Part shown: piece after piece, positions 11,678 to 21,938 of the stretch | Numbering within the stretch: position 1 is the first letter of the stretch | How the letters are laid out: every line of letters begins with the position of its first letter | Source: Timema cristinae | Taxonomy: Eukaryota > Arthropoda > Insecta > Phasmatodea > Timematidae | NCBI GenBank assembly: GCA_039000515.1 | Contig: JBCFYV010000100.1 | Coordinates: 28,880,421-28,944,420, forward strand | Length of the DNA: 64,000 nt | Direction: 5' to 3' | Translations under genes and position numbers: made by a program | The notes under the pieces: generated by a model | Databases searched by the model: none | Told to the model about the DNA's origin: nothing | What the model saw: only the letters and a program-made list of their open reading frames with translations

Positions 11678-13234
11678 AAAAATATATAATACGTTGGGTG
11701 TAGTAATAAGGAAACTATATTGGAAATTTAATTTTTATTTCTATAGTTTGTTCACGATAAGTAAATCCATTTGAACTGATTTGAAAGGAGCTAAATAAAC
11801 TAAGCTCAATCCCTTAAGCACAAATTTGATACCAGGCCGTAACTATGCTGCTAACAATACCCTTATATATACTATATATAATATATTAATTTCTCAATTT
11901 GAAATGTTATGAAAGAAAACATTTCCAAATGTCACTAATGTGATTAATTAAACATGACGTTTAAATCAAAGAGGTTTATACTGTATTTAAATATGTTATA
12001 TCAAGGATAGAGCTAAATTATGAAATCAAAATTTACTAATCTTGATTAATGGTTAGAAGGGATTATATTTTAATATCTATGGTTCAAATTACTCTTTACA
12101 TTATTTTATTTTATTTAAAAATTTGTAAAAAATTGGAACCCTAAGTCACGAGTTTTTTACATAATAAAAATGACACTTGGAACAGGAATCGAGTTTCAGC
12201 ATTTTTTTCTTTTCCAAATACATTTAAATTAAAGCCTTATGTATGACAGTATATACATATATATCCAATTATGTTTTAAAATATCGGTATCTCAAAAGGT
12301 AGCCAGTTACTTTCTCAGCAGATGAGCTCCATTTTCACATTTAAGTGAATTTAAAATTAGTTTAAAACAAATATTAAAAATTGGCAAATCACGTAAGTAC
12401 AACATAACATTGTTTATAAAATGACTATAAAATTAAAGTTATTTAAAATAAATAGTTTTATCGAAACAAAATATTTTGTTTGAAAGGTCAATTAATGGTA
12501 TTTCCTTCAAAATTATACCTTTTATTTGGCGTTTATAATATATTCTTAATTATATACAGAACCTGATATTATTCCAAAATACTAGGCTTAATAACATTTT
12601 ACTATTTCAAAAATTCTAATACTGCGGTTAAAAGGCACCTTATGATGATTTCACATTCGGTCATTATTGGGTGTTCTGAATATCAACAAAACACGGTTGA
12701 ATTGATTTGTAAGGATAAACGGCCGGTGTTTGAAATAAAACTTAATATTTTTAGGTGTGAATCACTATAGTAGAATTTCGATTCCATCGATGAGGCTCAA
12801 ACCCAGAAATATTGTTAGTTTTAATTAAAACGCGATTGGTAAGTAAAGGTTTCCAAAAAGTTTCCCTCATGTATATGTGTAAACAATGTATGTGTCTTAC
12901 ACATCAGTGAGTTTATTCTACTTACTCCCACATATCGTCTCAAATTGTAAAATAAATTTTCTGCAAATTCATGCAACCTCATATATAGATGCTTTTAAAA
13001 ATATATTTATCAATTTGTAGCAACTTACCTATATACTCAAGTTTGTCAATAAACATGAAATGTATTTATTTAAACACCTTTTATGACAACCTGCCACTCA
13101 AAAAAGTTATAAACGCCTGATGAGTATTAAAGAAAAAACACAGTTAAGTGAAATGGTTTCTAAAATTAATTTAGAATTATTTTTTTAACACTGCCTCAAA
13201 AATAAAACCGAAAGAAAATAATAAGTTTACAAAG
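11678..13234. other. AT-rich sequence, nothing recognised
   Basis: About 1.5 kb without a SINE, coding exon, tandem array or inverted repeat that I can support. Confidence 0.35.
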
Positions 13235-13393
13235 TATATTATTATTATTATTATTATAAACCACGTCTTACTACCCGTTCGGGTTATACGCACTTACGCT
13301 AATGTGTAATGGTAGGGTGATTGTGACATGAAATGGAGGACCTAAAGTTTAACGTGGGATCCGAACCACGGTGGAGGCCTGGCATTCCCCACA
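13235..13393 (-). mobile_element. SINE-A, 5'-truncated
   Basis: Target duplication TACAAAG at 13228-13234 and 13394-13400. Element sense begins ATGTGGGGAATGCC, so the tRNA-like head is absent from insertion, not lost later. Confidence 0.85.
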
Positions 13394-13615
13394 TACAAAG
13401 CATTCAATTTGAGAAAGGATAACAAACTATTTATTTACTGCCACACAATAAATTATTTTTAACAAACCAAAGTTACTTTTGTTTTCTGATAAGCCAAATT
13501 GGCTAGCTACACATTTCAAATAAAATTAAATCTTTAAAAAGTAAATTTAATAACGAATGTGGATAAACTAACCTTTTTTTGTTAATTAAAATAAGATATT
13601 TTTTTAATGTGTTAA

Positions 13616-13843
13616 GTGTCAAATGAATTACTATTTCATTTAAATAGACAAATTATTTTTGGTCAAATGGCAGCCAAAATAAATATAGACAAATTAAGTA
13701 AGGAATATAATTTGAACATAATTGACACTCAAGAAGAGTGGGAAAAGTTACTTACTATATTAGCAAAAAATATATACATATATAGTGTAGGACCTACTAT
13801 TCTTCCAAGAGAAAAGTTATTGAATATACAATTAAATAAGTAA
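13616..13843 (+). CDS. Unassigned short reading frame (75 codons)
   Basis: The encoded peptide is hydrophilic and Lys/Glu/Asn-rich with a helix-like middle (DTQEEWEKLLTILAK). It does not look like translated repeat sequence. I recognise no family. A more plausible in-frame start is the internal ATG at 13668 (Q-M-A-A-K). It could be an exon, a transposon remnant or chance. There are no convincing splice sites. Confidence 0.15.
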   Translation: MSNELLFHLNRQIIFGQMAAKINIDKLSKEYNLNIIDTQEEWEKLLTILAKNIYIYSVGPTILPREKLLNIQLNK

Positions 13844-13969
13844 TATTTGTAGGCGCGACGAGTCAATATTTATCCAAAAATAGTAATACCATCCCACTGA
13901 TATAATTAATTTATAAACAAAACTGCAACCATCAAACGAGTGAAGGAGTGCACTCCTTTTTGGTAGCCG

Positions 13970-14225
13970 TTTAATAGGCCTATAGTCACACACACGCTAC
14001 AAAAACACGCTCGAAAATATCACACGTCACGGTACACGAGCTTGATGCGGCACGCGTGTTCAAACCACACTGATTTGGATGTGTGGAAAAAACGACGGAG
14101 ATTCCCCCCCTTGACACACACACACACTCGCACGCTGACCACGAAACATGTGGCGGAGGGGTGGAGCCTGGAGTACTACTGGACTGTGACGTCACCAACA
14201 CTAACCACGAATAAGGAACAAGACT
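13970..14225. promoter_or_regulatory. CpG-rich patch
   Basis: CpG-dense sequence with CACACGTCACG, GACGTGACGTCACC-like motifs (a CRE-like TGACGTCA at about 14187-14194) and short CA repeats, in otherwise AT-rich DNA. Orientation and target are unknown. Confidence 0.25.
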
Positions 14226-14357
14226 TATAGGTTTTTATACTCTCCGCAACTTCTGGAGAGTTTTTTTTTATTTAGCTCCCTTGTCAAGGACGGGAGAGTT
14301 AAATTGAATAAATGTATATTAAGTTATTACCCGTGTACTTTAGTATTTGGTCATCAG

Positions 14358-14910
14358 CACCCGTATCTTTGGCAATGGGGTTTAAGGCGTCAATATCGCA
14401 ATAGACGGTATTATCGGTTACAAAGAGGTGGTGACCTGGTGGTCTAGGGGTAAGGTGTCAGACTTCTGTGCTGGCGGCCGGGGTTCAATCCTCGGTCCCG
14501 GTACAGATTTATCTGATTTCCAAACCCTTCCTTCACCTCTGACAAGACATCTTGTGAATGTGGGGAATGCCAGGCCGCCAACGTGGTTCGGATTCCACGT
14601 TAAACTGTAGGTCCTCCATTTCATCTCACAATCACCCTACCATTACACATTAACGTAAGTGCGTACAACCCGAACGGGTAGTCAGACGCGGTGCTAATAA
14701 TAATAATAATAATAATAATAATACAAAGAGGTCGAGGATCAAAACTATATCCGATCCAATGGGTGTGGTTTTTGATATGGATATTATCAGTTGGATTTTA
14801 TCATCCACTTTCTCTTCCAATATGGGTACACTTCTTCTAAGTTACCCTTTCAACCTATATCTCAAAGATTAAGTTATTAGAATCCTTGGTGTTTAACGCA
14901 CTAGATGATA
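14358..14910 (+). mobile_element. Old SINE-C interrupted by SINE-A
   Basis: 14358-14429 (head) and 14733-14910 (B-box region and body) are continuous when the SINE-A and one copy of its target duplication are removed. Confidence 0.65.
14430..14721 (+). mobile_element. SINE-A, full-length with 11-bp target duplication
   Basis: TACAAAGAGGT is repeated exactly at 14419-14429 and 14722-14732. Complete A box (GTGGTCTAGGGGTAAGG), B box, body, shared tail and (AAT)n. Confidence 0.94.
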
Positions 14911-15006
14911 GTAATAACAAAAATACTGTCGTGATCAACTTAAAACCTTAGGTGATATGTTGAAGGAGGACTCTATTAAAGGTCATGCATATTTGCTTTT
15001 GTTTTC

Positions 15007-15252
15007 CTCTGCGGCGGCTTATTACCAGTTCGGGTTGTACACGTATATATTAGTTACATAAATGGTTAAAGGATGATTAAGTCTTAATTTAGAGGAATAG
15101 ACCCACATTAGCGTGGAGAGAGAGTGGAAAACCATTTAGGATAAACCACCCTAAGTGTAATCGACAGATGTCAAACTTCGATCTTCCTGTCTTCGACAGT
15201 CTAGTCTAACACAAAAGTAGAGCATTAAGCCACGCGGCCACCATAAAGGGTA
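15007..15252 (-). mobile_element. SINE-C, full-length
   Basis: Tail TTATTACCAGTTCGGG at 15018 onward, the body, and a head ending CGCGGCCACC at about 15233-15242. Confidence 0.75.
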
Positions 15253-15468
15253 ATATCACTAATTGAATAAGGATGAGATAGGTAGAAGGTTCGAGTAAAT
15301 GTACCCGTATCTGCATAGAGGAAAAGTGGGAAGCCATTTAAGAAAAAAACACCCTTTATAGGCCTATACCCGACCTGTATTTGAGCCCCAATTTCCCTGT
15401 CACTGACGGTAAAGTATAATATGAGAGTGACACGTTAAACCACGTGACCACCTATGCGAGTCATGTAC
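15253..15468 (-). mobile_element. SINE-C, tail lost
   Basis: Body and head immediately follow the previous copy in the same orientation. The B box is decayed (TATTTGAGCCCC). Confidence 0.65.
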
Positions 15469-15548
15469 ACTTGCCTTGAGTAAGAATGATAAACATAACT
15501 ACCCTAAGTACACCCAGTCTGTGCTTATTCCAGACCAATTAGTTAAAC

Positions 15549-15795
15549 CACCCGCTTTGGTGGCCACATGGTCTATAAGGCATCATTATCGCAATAGACT
15601 AAACTGCCGATGAGAGAGAGATTGGGGTTTGATTCCGGTGGGATGTAATGAGGATGGTTTTCCCTAAATAGTTTCCCATTCTACCTCCACGCAAATGCGG
15701 GTAGATTTTCTCTAATATGCTTACTTTCCTATCTATATCCCATTAGAGTATTGATCATATATTCATATACCTGAACAACAAAAATTCAGACGGGG
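15549..15795 (+). mobile_element. SINE-C, full-length
   Basis: Head ACCCGCTTTGGTGGCCACATGG with B box GGGTTTGATTCC. The tail is decayed to ATACCTGAACAAC. Confidence 0.78.
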
Positions 15796-16103
15796 TGGTT
15801 AAAAAAAATTAAATCAACTATTTTGTTAACACCTGATTTGTTCGATGAATAAGTCACAGTGAACCAAGTACATTTAGAACAAAAACCCTTGCATGTACAA
15901 TAATAGGAATACACCTTATCCCCCCCCCCCTTTTCCCTTTAGACACTTGATTTTTAAAGCCAAATTTTTAGGCATTTTTAAAATTATGGTTTTGCATGTA
16001 TAGTAACCACTTTTGAAATACTTAATTTAAACATAACATAGGACAGAAATGTGTATTACCAAATGTCAATCCAAGAAATGATTAATAATATCTATCCTCA
16101 GAC

Positions 16104-16258
16104 TGTGGGTAATGCCAGGCCTCCACCGTGGTTCGGATTCCACGTTAAACTGTAGGTCCTTCATTTCATCTCGCAATCACCCTGCCATTACACATTAGCG
16201 TAAGTGCGTATTGCCCGAACGTGTAGTAAGACGCGGTGCTAATAGTAATAATAATAAT
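16104..16258 (+). mobile_element. SINE-A, 5'-truncated
   Basis: Begins TGTGGGTAATGCC. The target duplication ATCCTCAGAC/ATCTTCAGAC (9 of 10) lies at 16094-16103 and 16259-16268. Confidence 0.85.
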
Positions 16259-16639
16259 ATCTTCAGACATTGATTACCAACCGACAGCTGAGAAACTCTT
16301 GATTCGAGGACCACTGTAGATGAAATGTTGGCTAAGTCATTATGTAGAGTGAAATCAAATTAGGTAAGGCGCTCTGAAGTACGAAGAACTCTACCGATAG
16401 AGCGTTCAATTTTCATGGGAAGGATATTTTTAGAAAACATAAACATATAAATTACGATCCATATTAACATTTTATTTTGTATAATTATTGTTATTTTATA
16501 AGTAATGACATGTAAATCAGGGAAACTATATATTTATTCTTTTCTAGCAATATCCCTATGATAATTTGACCATCGTGTTCAACTTTCCATACTCATTTCT
16601 GACACGGGAGGTTAAATTTGTGACGTTGTCACAGACATA

Positions 16640-17034
16640 ATGCAAACATGGCTCACCTGATCTGGTCCCCTTTGACTGGGCTGGATCTCGACTTCATGAA
16701 ACACGCACACTCAACTCCACTCAACATCACGCGGCTTACTGACCGCCCGTGGCTCGAGGCCCGATTAGAGCAAGACTCGGACAATTGAACATCGAGATGC
16801 GCTAACCCGTATGCGCTGACGGTTGTGTTCGAGTGAAACAAGACTCATCCACCGGCGCGTGATTTGAAATTATCACGAGAATCGTCGAGACTTCTCCCGA
16901 AGCGACGTACACCCCTCTCCCTTCACCCCAGTGTGATTCCCGCCGTTTGTGAACACGTGATTGACTTTGTACTGTATATAACGGCTGGACTGTGTAGTGA
17001 TGTCACTCATTTCTCTGCACTCGATTAGGTGAGA
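16640..17034 (+). promoter_or_regulatory. CpG-rich patch with TATA box, initiator and splice donor
   Basis: A 400-bp CpG-dense segment contains an E-box CACGTG (16954-16959), TATATAA (16975-16981) and an initiator-like TCACTC with its A at 17005, 30 bp from the TATA box. Twenty-four bases later comes GATTAG|GTGAGA (donor GT at 17029). The minus strand also has a donor-like CAG|GTGAGC near 16657. The spacing is what a core promoter plus short first exon would show. Which gene it serves is unknown. Confidence 0.4.
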
Positions 17035-17170
17035 CACTTGTCTTAGATTTAGACGTAGGTTGCTGTTCGACGTATTCTAAATTATGTTTGGGTTAAATTG
17101 TTCAAAATTTAAGTTTCGACTTTAAATATAAATCTTGATTACTAATAGCTATATTTCTCTGAGACTGCAG

Positions 17171-17820
17171 GATTTGCCTGTCAGCCATTATGGTTTATGC
17201 TCTAGCTTTTTCTTGATACTTAACGTTGTGTCCGCCTCACGGACGGGTTGGAACTTTGGCATGGCGCCATCTTGGGGCGCTAATTGTTTCTGTTTAACGT
17301 GTAACTTACTTAAAATAATTATTCTGCTTGCTAAAGGTTAAAGATTTGTTACGATTGTGATTTTTTTTAAATTGTTATTCAACTCGGGGGGCGCGAGCCC
17401 GTGCACCCAGCACATTGGTCATTATAATAATAATAATTAGATTGAACTAATTTGATTAGGAACTATTGTAACAGGTTAGGTTTAGGTTAATCATTTTCTC
17501 TGTCGCGCCTTATAATGGCAGTCTATTATAAAACTTCATACTTATGTCAATGTAGTGTCGGCATCGTCAGGTCGTGTAGACCTATACATATTACTTGTAT
17601 TTAACTTTCCTGCTAGGTTAGTCGCCTTCTGCGAGGGTCAATTTAATTATGACTACGTTGTATTAATTGTTCTGTTGTCTCTTAACGACTTGGGGTCTTG
17701 CCCCTTTATTTATTGTTTATTTCGGCCCTTATCGGCCAGTCACTCGACTTTCCTAGAGTGCCTCGCTCTTGTATGTCTGCGAGTTGTTTATAGAATAAAA
17801 TAAACTCTCTTGTAACTAAC
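17171..17820 (+). other. Candidate non-coding second exon or LTR-like segment
   Basis: An acceptor (branch-like CTAAT, then CTGCAG) ends at 17170, and poly-A signals AATAAA lie at about 17794-17804. Reading frames inside are short. Part of the region, 17467-17876, is bounded by TGTAAC and GTTACA and could instead be a solo LTR, but I see no target duplication, primer-binding site or polypurine tract in the right place. Confidence 0.25.
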
Positions 17821-18101
17821 CTACCTTTTATTTATAGTAATATGAACCTATCATATCATATGAAGGGGGGGTTACAAATTTTGTCCTAATTAACTCTCGA
17901 GTCGGATACGGTTATATTTTCATAAAACCTACCTTCCTCATCATGTGTCCTTATACCAATATAGGCTGCGTAACTCTTAACAAATAAAAATGTCCCCTTA
18001 AGCACCTATAGGCACCGTGCAAAGTGCAGAGGATATTTGAATTCACAACACGAGCGCGCAAGACGGCCACATTTTTAACTTCTTGCAGAGTAAATCCGGG
18101 A

Positions 18102-19339
18102 GGCATCATGTTTACCACGATCAAATACTCGAAAATCCTAAAACACAACTCACCTTTTCTCGTAAACTATTTGGACAATCGCAATAGTTACTTCCATAAT
18201 CTACACTAATATTATAAAGAGGAAAGATTTGATTTTTTGTTTTTTTGTTTGTAATGGATAAACTCAAAAACTACTGGACCAATTTTAAAAATTCTTTCAC
18301 CAATATAAAGCTACATTATCAGCGAGTAACATAAGTTATATTTTATTTTGAAAATATAATGTATTCCTCATAAAATTGTCGATAGTATATTATATAGTCG
18401 TTAAGAAAAAAGTTGTTGAAGGGAAAGTGGGGTTGGTGAATGGGTTGGGTGGGTAGGGGTGAGGAAAGAGAAATAGATGTAGTGACGAGGAACGCAAAAA
18501 AAAAAAAAATTAAAATAAAATTTGGGGAAACGAGGGGAGTAAATGAAAGGGGAGGAAGCTGAAAAATTAATTTGATTTTAACAATTTGTTTGATTGGTGT
18601 ATACACAATTCCTTTCGCGCCTAGAGCAAACAAAATTATAGAGGAATGAGATGAAAATAGGAGGGAGGATAAAAAGAGGGAGGGGGCTCTACAGTGATGG
18701 TAGGACTGTATTTTTTTTTTAAATAAGTAAAAAGGTTTTGTTTTTATATTGACATGATGGATGATTTGAAGCTTTGTTTTACGGGATTCTTTACAATATG
18801 TTTTTGGGGAAGGGGGCTAGTGTGTTATAAAAACCTTAAAAGACACAAGGATATTATTAAAATTCCCATATTCCAATTGGTTTTCTTTGAAATAATTGTT
18901 TTCTAATGAAAGATCTATAATGAGGTTTATAGTGCAGACATATTTTCCCTCTGTGTAAATTTCTTTTCCTAATTGAGATAGATTGGTAGTATAAGTGTAC
19001 GAAATGTTCATCAGGAACTGAATCTTATATCAAAATAAAATTCAGTTCCTGATGATCACTTCGTACACTTATACTATTCATCTATCTCCATTGGGAAATA
19101 ACTTTTACATATAGTGAAAATATGTCTGCAGTAAAAACTTCATTTTAGTTATTTTATACGATAACAATTATTTTAAAGCAAACCAATTGGAATATGGAAA
19201 TTTTAATAATATCCTCGTGTCTTTTAGGGATTTTATAACGAATTCTAAGCAAACTACAGTGATTGTCCAAGTTGTTTACGAGAAATGGTGAGTTTTGTTT
19301 TAGGATTTTCGAGTATTTGATTGTGGTAAACATAATGCC
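18102..19339. repeat. Large palindrome, 308-bp arms, left arm split by a Helitron
   Basis: The left arm is 18102-18199 plus 18821-19030. The right arm is 19032-19339. They are reverse complements at roughly 85-90% identity, centred near 19031. Both parts of the left arm have the same total length as the right arm. The origin is unknown: it could be a foldback element or an inverted duplication. Confidence 0.85.
18200..18820 (+). mobile_element. Non-autonomous Helitron inside the palindrome arm
   Basis: Starts TCTACACTAATATTATAAAG and ends GGGGGCTAG, between A (18199) and T (18821). The start and the following ACTACTGGACCAATTTTAAA resemble Lep1-type Helitrons. The uninterrupted right palindrome arm gives the empty site and confirms both ends. 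The interior is purine-rich with a G-quadruplex motif at 18442-18459. Confidence 0.85.
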
Positions 19340-19673
19340 GCTCAGACCAAACAATCTAGCACCCAATCCCAGCGTCAGGGAATGGTAACATCTGGCTGGT
19401 AGAAACAAATCTTACTGAATGCTTTTAAAGGCCACTTGACGACTTGCAGTCGGTCTATCTATCCACACTACCATGAGGGACAGGGAATTAAGCTTATCAC
19501 AGACTCTCATGAGAACCAGAGTAGGCCTACTGGAACGGCCGCGAGCCAGAACACCAGAAGGTTTGTCACCTAAGTCTTGAGTGTTTATGAAAAGAAATAT
19601 ATTTAGCAAGATAAGTCAAGTGGAGGGTAGGTGACATATGATCGCAATTAAAGTCTAAAACTTAGTAAGCAGT

Positions 19674-19905
19674 AGGCAACATTTACCCGAAAACATTGTT
19701 TGCCAACATGTTGCCCTTGTTTTAGAAACAGTTGGCACAAGCAGCATCCTCCTCAACAAACATTTTTTTCCCTCAACTGAACTCTGTACGGGAAAGAAAT
19801 GTTTAACCACTGTAGTATGGATGCGACACAAAGTTTCTTTAATGTTTGCCAACATTCTGTTTCCCATGTTGGGTAACAGTTGGGGAACAGTTGGCCAGCA
19901 ATGTT
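19674..19905. repeat. Unclassified foldback-like repeat (GTTGCC/AACATTT motifs)
   Basis: GCCAACATGTTGCCC-like and AACATTTTTTTCCC-like segments recur in inverted orientation (for example GGGAAAGAAATGTT at 19790-19803). The arms are imperfect. It is probably a MITE-like element with uncertain limits. Confidence 0.3.
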
Positions 19906-20238
19906 TCCAAGTGCGTACTAAGCTTTAGACAGATAATTTTATGATAAGATCACGGTAGAAAGAACGTATGAGAAAATACAAACATAGATTTTCATGCTCA
20001 ACATTGATAACAACTCTGTCTACCAAGCTAAGAGTACCGGGCTCAATTTGCGGCATGGCCAAAAAATTAATTATTTGTGAAATGTGGGCTTACCCTTTCA
20101 TAGTGATGAATTAAAAGCTGAGGGCTGGGTGTTGTGGCTATTATAGATTTAAGTTAGTTTATAAGTCTTGTGCTGATATTATCAATCTGTTCGGAAAGTG
20201 CAAGTTAAATACATTAAATAAATAGATTTTTAAAAAAT

Positions 20239-20310
20239 ACCCGCTTCAGTGGCTGAATGGTCTACCGTGTAAGACTGGTCTGCTGATTACGACCTACCAT
20301 GTGTCGGGGT
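20239..20310 (+). mobile_element. SINE-C head fragment
   Basis: ACCCGCTTCAGTGGCTGAATGGTCTA, a decayed class-II-tRNA-like 5' half without body or tail. Confidence 0.5.
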
Positions 20311-20363
20311 CATTAAATGAATTGTAATATATGGTGACAATGTTAGATTAGATTATTTGGAGC

Positions 20364-20490
20364 CAGCAATACGTTACTATATTATTTAAGACAGCAATAC
20401 TATTGTGTTATTTGTAAACAGCAATACGTTATTTTATTAGTTAAGACAGCAAGATTATTATGTTATTCGGAGACAGTGTTAAGTTCATTG
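20364..20490. repeat. Degenerate 27/28-bp tandem repeat
   Basis: Four to five units begin CAGCAATACGTTA or CAGCAATACTATT, spaced 28, 27, 28 and 27 bp. Confidence 0.65.
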
Positions 20491-20837
20491 TATTATACGT
20501 TGAAGTTATTAAATTAATTGTTGTGATTATTCATGTGACCGGGTTAGATTAGCAGTATTATTTGGAGGCGATGTTAGAATTATTGAAATATTTATTATTA
20601 ATACATTAGAATATAATATATTAGATCTTACTACATGTCCAAACTATACACAAGAGTTATTTTAATAAAGTATTAAGATAAATTACATTAAGTGGTGTAA
20701 GCAGTAAATTAATTACAATATAAATTTATAACAATACATCTATTAGAATATATTTTTTCTTGCCTGGTATAGGTCTACCATAACAGCGTGAAACAAATAA
20801 GATTGGGAATTTGGTATATTAATTTATTAGGGATAGG

Positions 20838-21110
20838 GTGACCTGGTGGTCTAGGGGTAAGGTGTCAGACTTCTGTGCTGGGGGCCGGGGTTCAATCCTC
20901 GGTCCCGGCACAGATTTATCTGATTACCAAACCCTTCCTTCACCTCTGACAAGACATCTTGTGAATGTGAGGAATGCCAGGCCTCCACCGTGGTTCGGAT
21001 TCCACGTTAAATTGTAGGTCCTTCATTTCATCTCACAATCACCCTACCATTACACATTAGCGTAAGTGCGTATAACCCGAACGGGTAGTAAGACGTGGTG
21101 CTAATAATAA

Positions 21111-21193
<83 letters not shown>
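20838..21193 (+). mobile_element. SINE-A, full-length with very long AAT tail
   Basis: All modules are intact. The target duplication TAGGGATA is at 20828-20835 and 21194-21201. The tail has about 30 almost pure AAT units (21104-21195), the longest in the window. Confidence 0.93.
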
Positions 21194-21195
<2 letters not shown>

Positions 21196-21674
21196 GGGAT
21201 AATCTTGTCATCCCGGAGAATGACGCGGTGGCCTAACACGTGTTCTTGGAATGAAGCTGTTCGAGCCTTCCTCGAGAAGGTACAATGTTTGTGCCAGCAG
21301 TAGGTAGTGCCTCAGTTTCCTGTCCTCCATCATGTCAGTCTCGATGAGGGAAGTAAGACGTCTCAGGCCTAGCAGTTCCCCGGTGGTCCATACTGCCTCT
21401 ACGCACAGCACCTGTTGCTAGCTTGGGTGCGTGAGAAGTCGCTCACCCGAAACTTCCACACAACTCATTTGTCACGTTCAGGGCATTTTAGAATTAGTCA
21501 TGGGGATCAACTCTTAGCCAACCCTCCTTCTTTTTTCAAACAAAAATATACTTGCACCTCTGTATGAGTGTTTTAAGAGATTGGGAAAACAGCTTGTCAC
21601 ACAAGATTAATTTTATGTTTTAAAAATTTAGAGTTTAATTTTGTTTGTATAGAAAAAAATGCATTTGAATCAAT

Positions 21675-21938
21675 GTTTTTTTTTTTAGCACCGAGTCTTT
21701 ATACCCGTTCAGCTTATACGCTTATTTTCTAATTACGTACGCTCATAGTTTTTAGAGATTAGGAAGGTTATATTTAGAGGAAGTACCCGCATTTTCATGG
21801 AAATAGAGTGGTAAACCATTTTGGGAAAAAAAACCTCCAGTACACCCGACCTAGATTTGAACCTCAATCTTCCCGTCATCGACAGACTAGTTCACTGTGA
21901 GAGTATCGCCTTAGACCATGTGGCCACTGAAGCGTGTC
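21675..21938 (-). mobile_element. SINE-C, full-length, poly-A tail type
   Basis: A T-run at 21675-21686 (poly-A in element sense), then tail, body, B box (GATTTGAACCTC) and a head ending TGTGGCCACTG. Confidence 0.78.

Noticed and set aside
14431..14503. tRNA gene
   Set aside because: A and B boxes are present, but there is no paired acceptor stem and the sequence continues into a SINE body; the same holds for all other tRNA-like heads here.
14428..14610. 60-codon frame beginning M-V-T-W-W-S-R, repeated at 24679-24861 and elsewhere
   Set aside because: It is a translated SINE-A head and body; every full-length copy yields it.
21057..21239. Poly-Ile open frame
   Set aside because: Translated AAT repeat tail.
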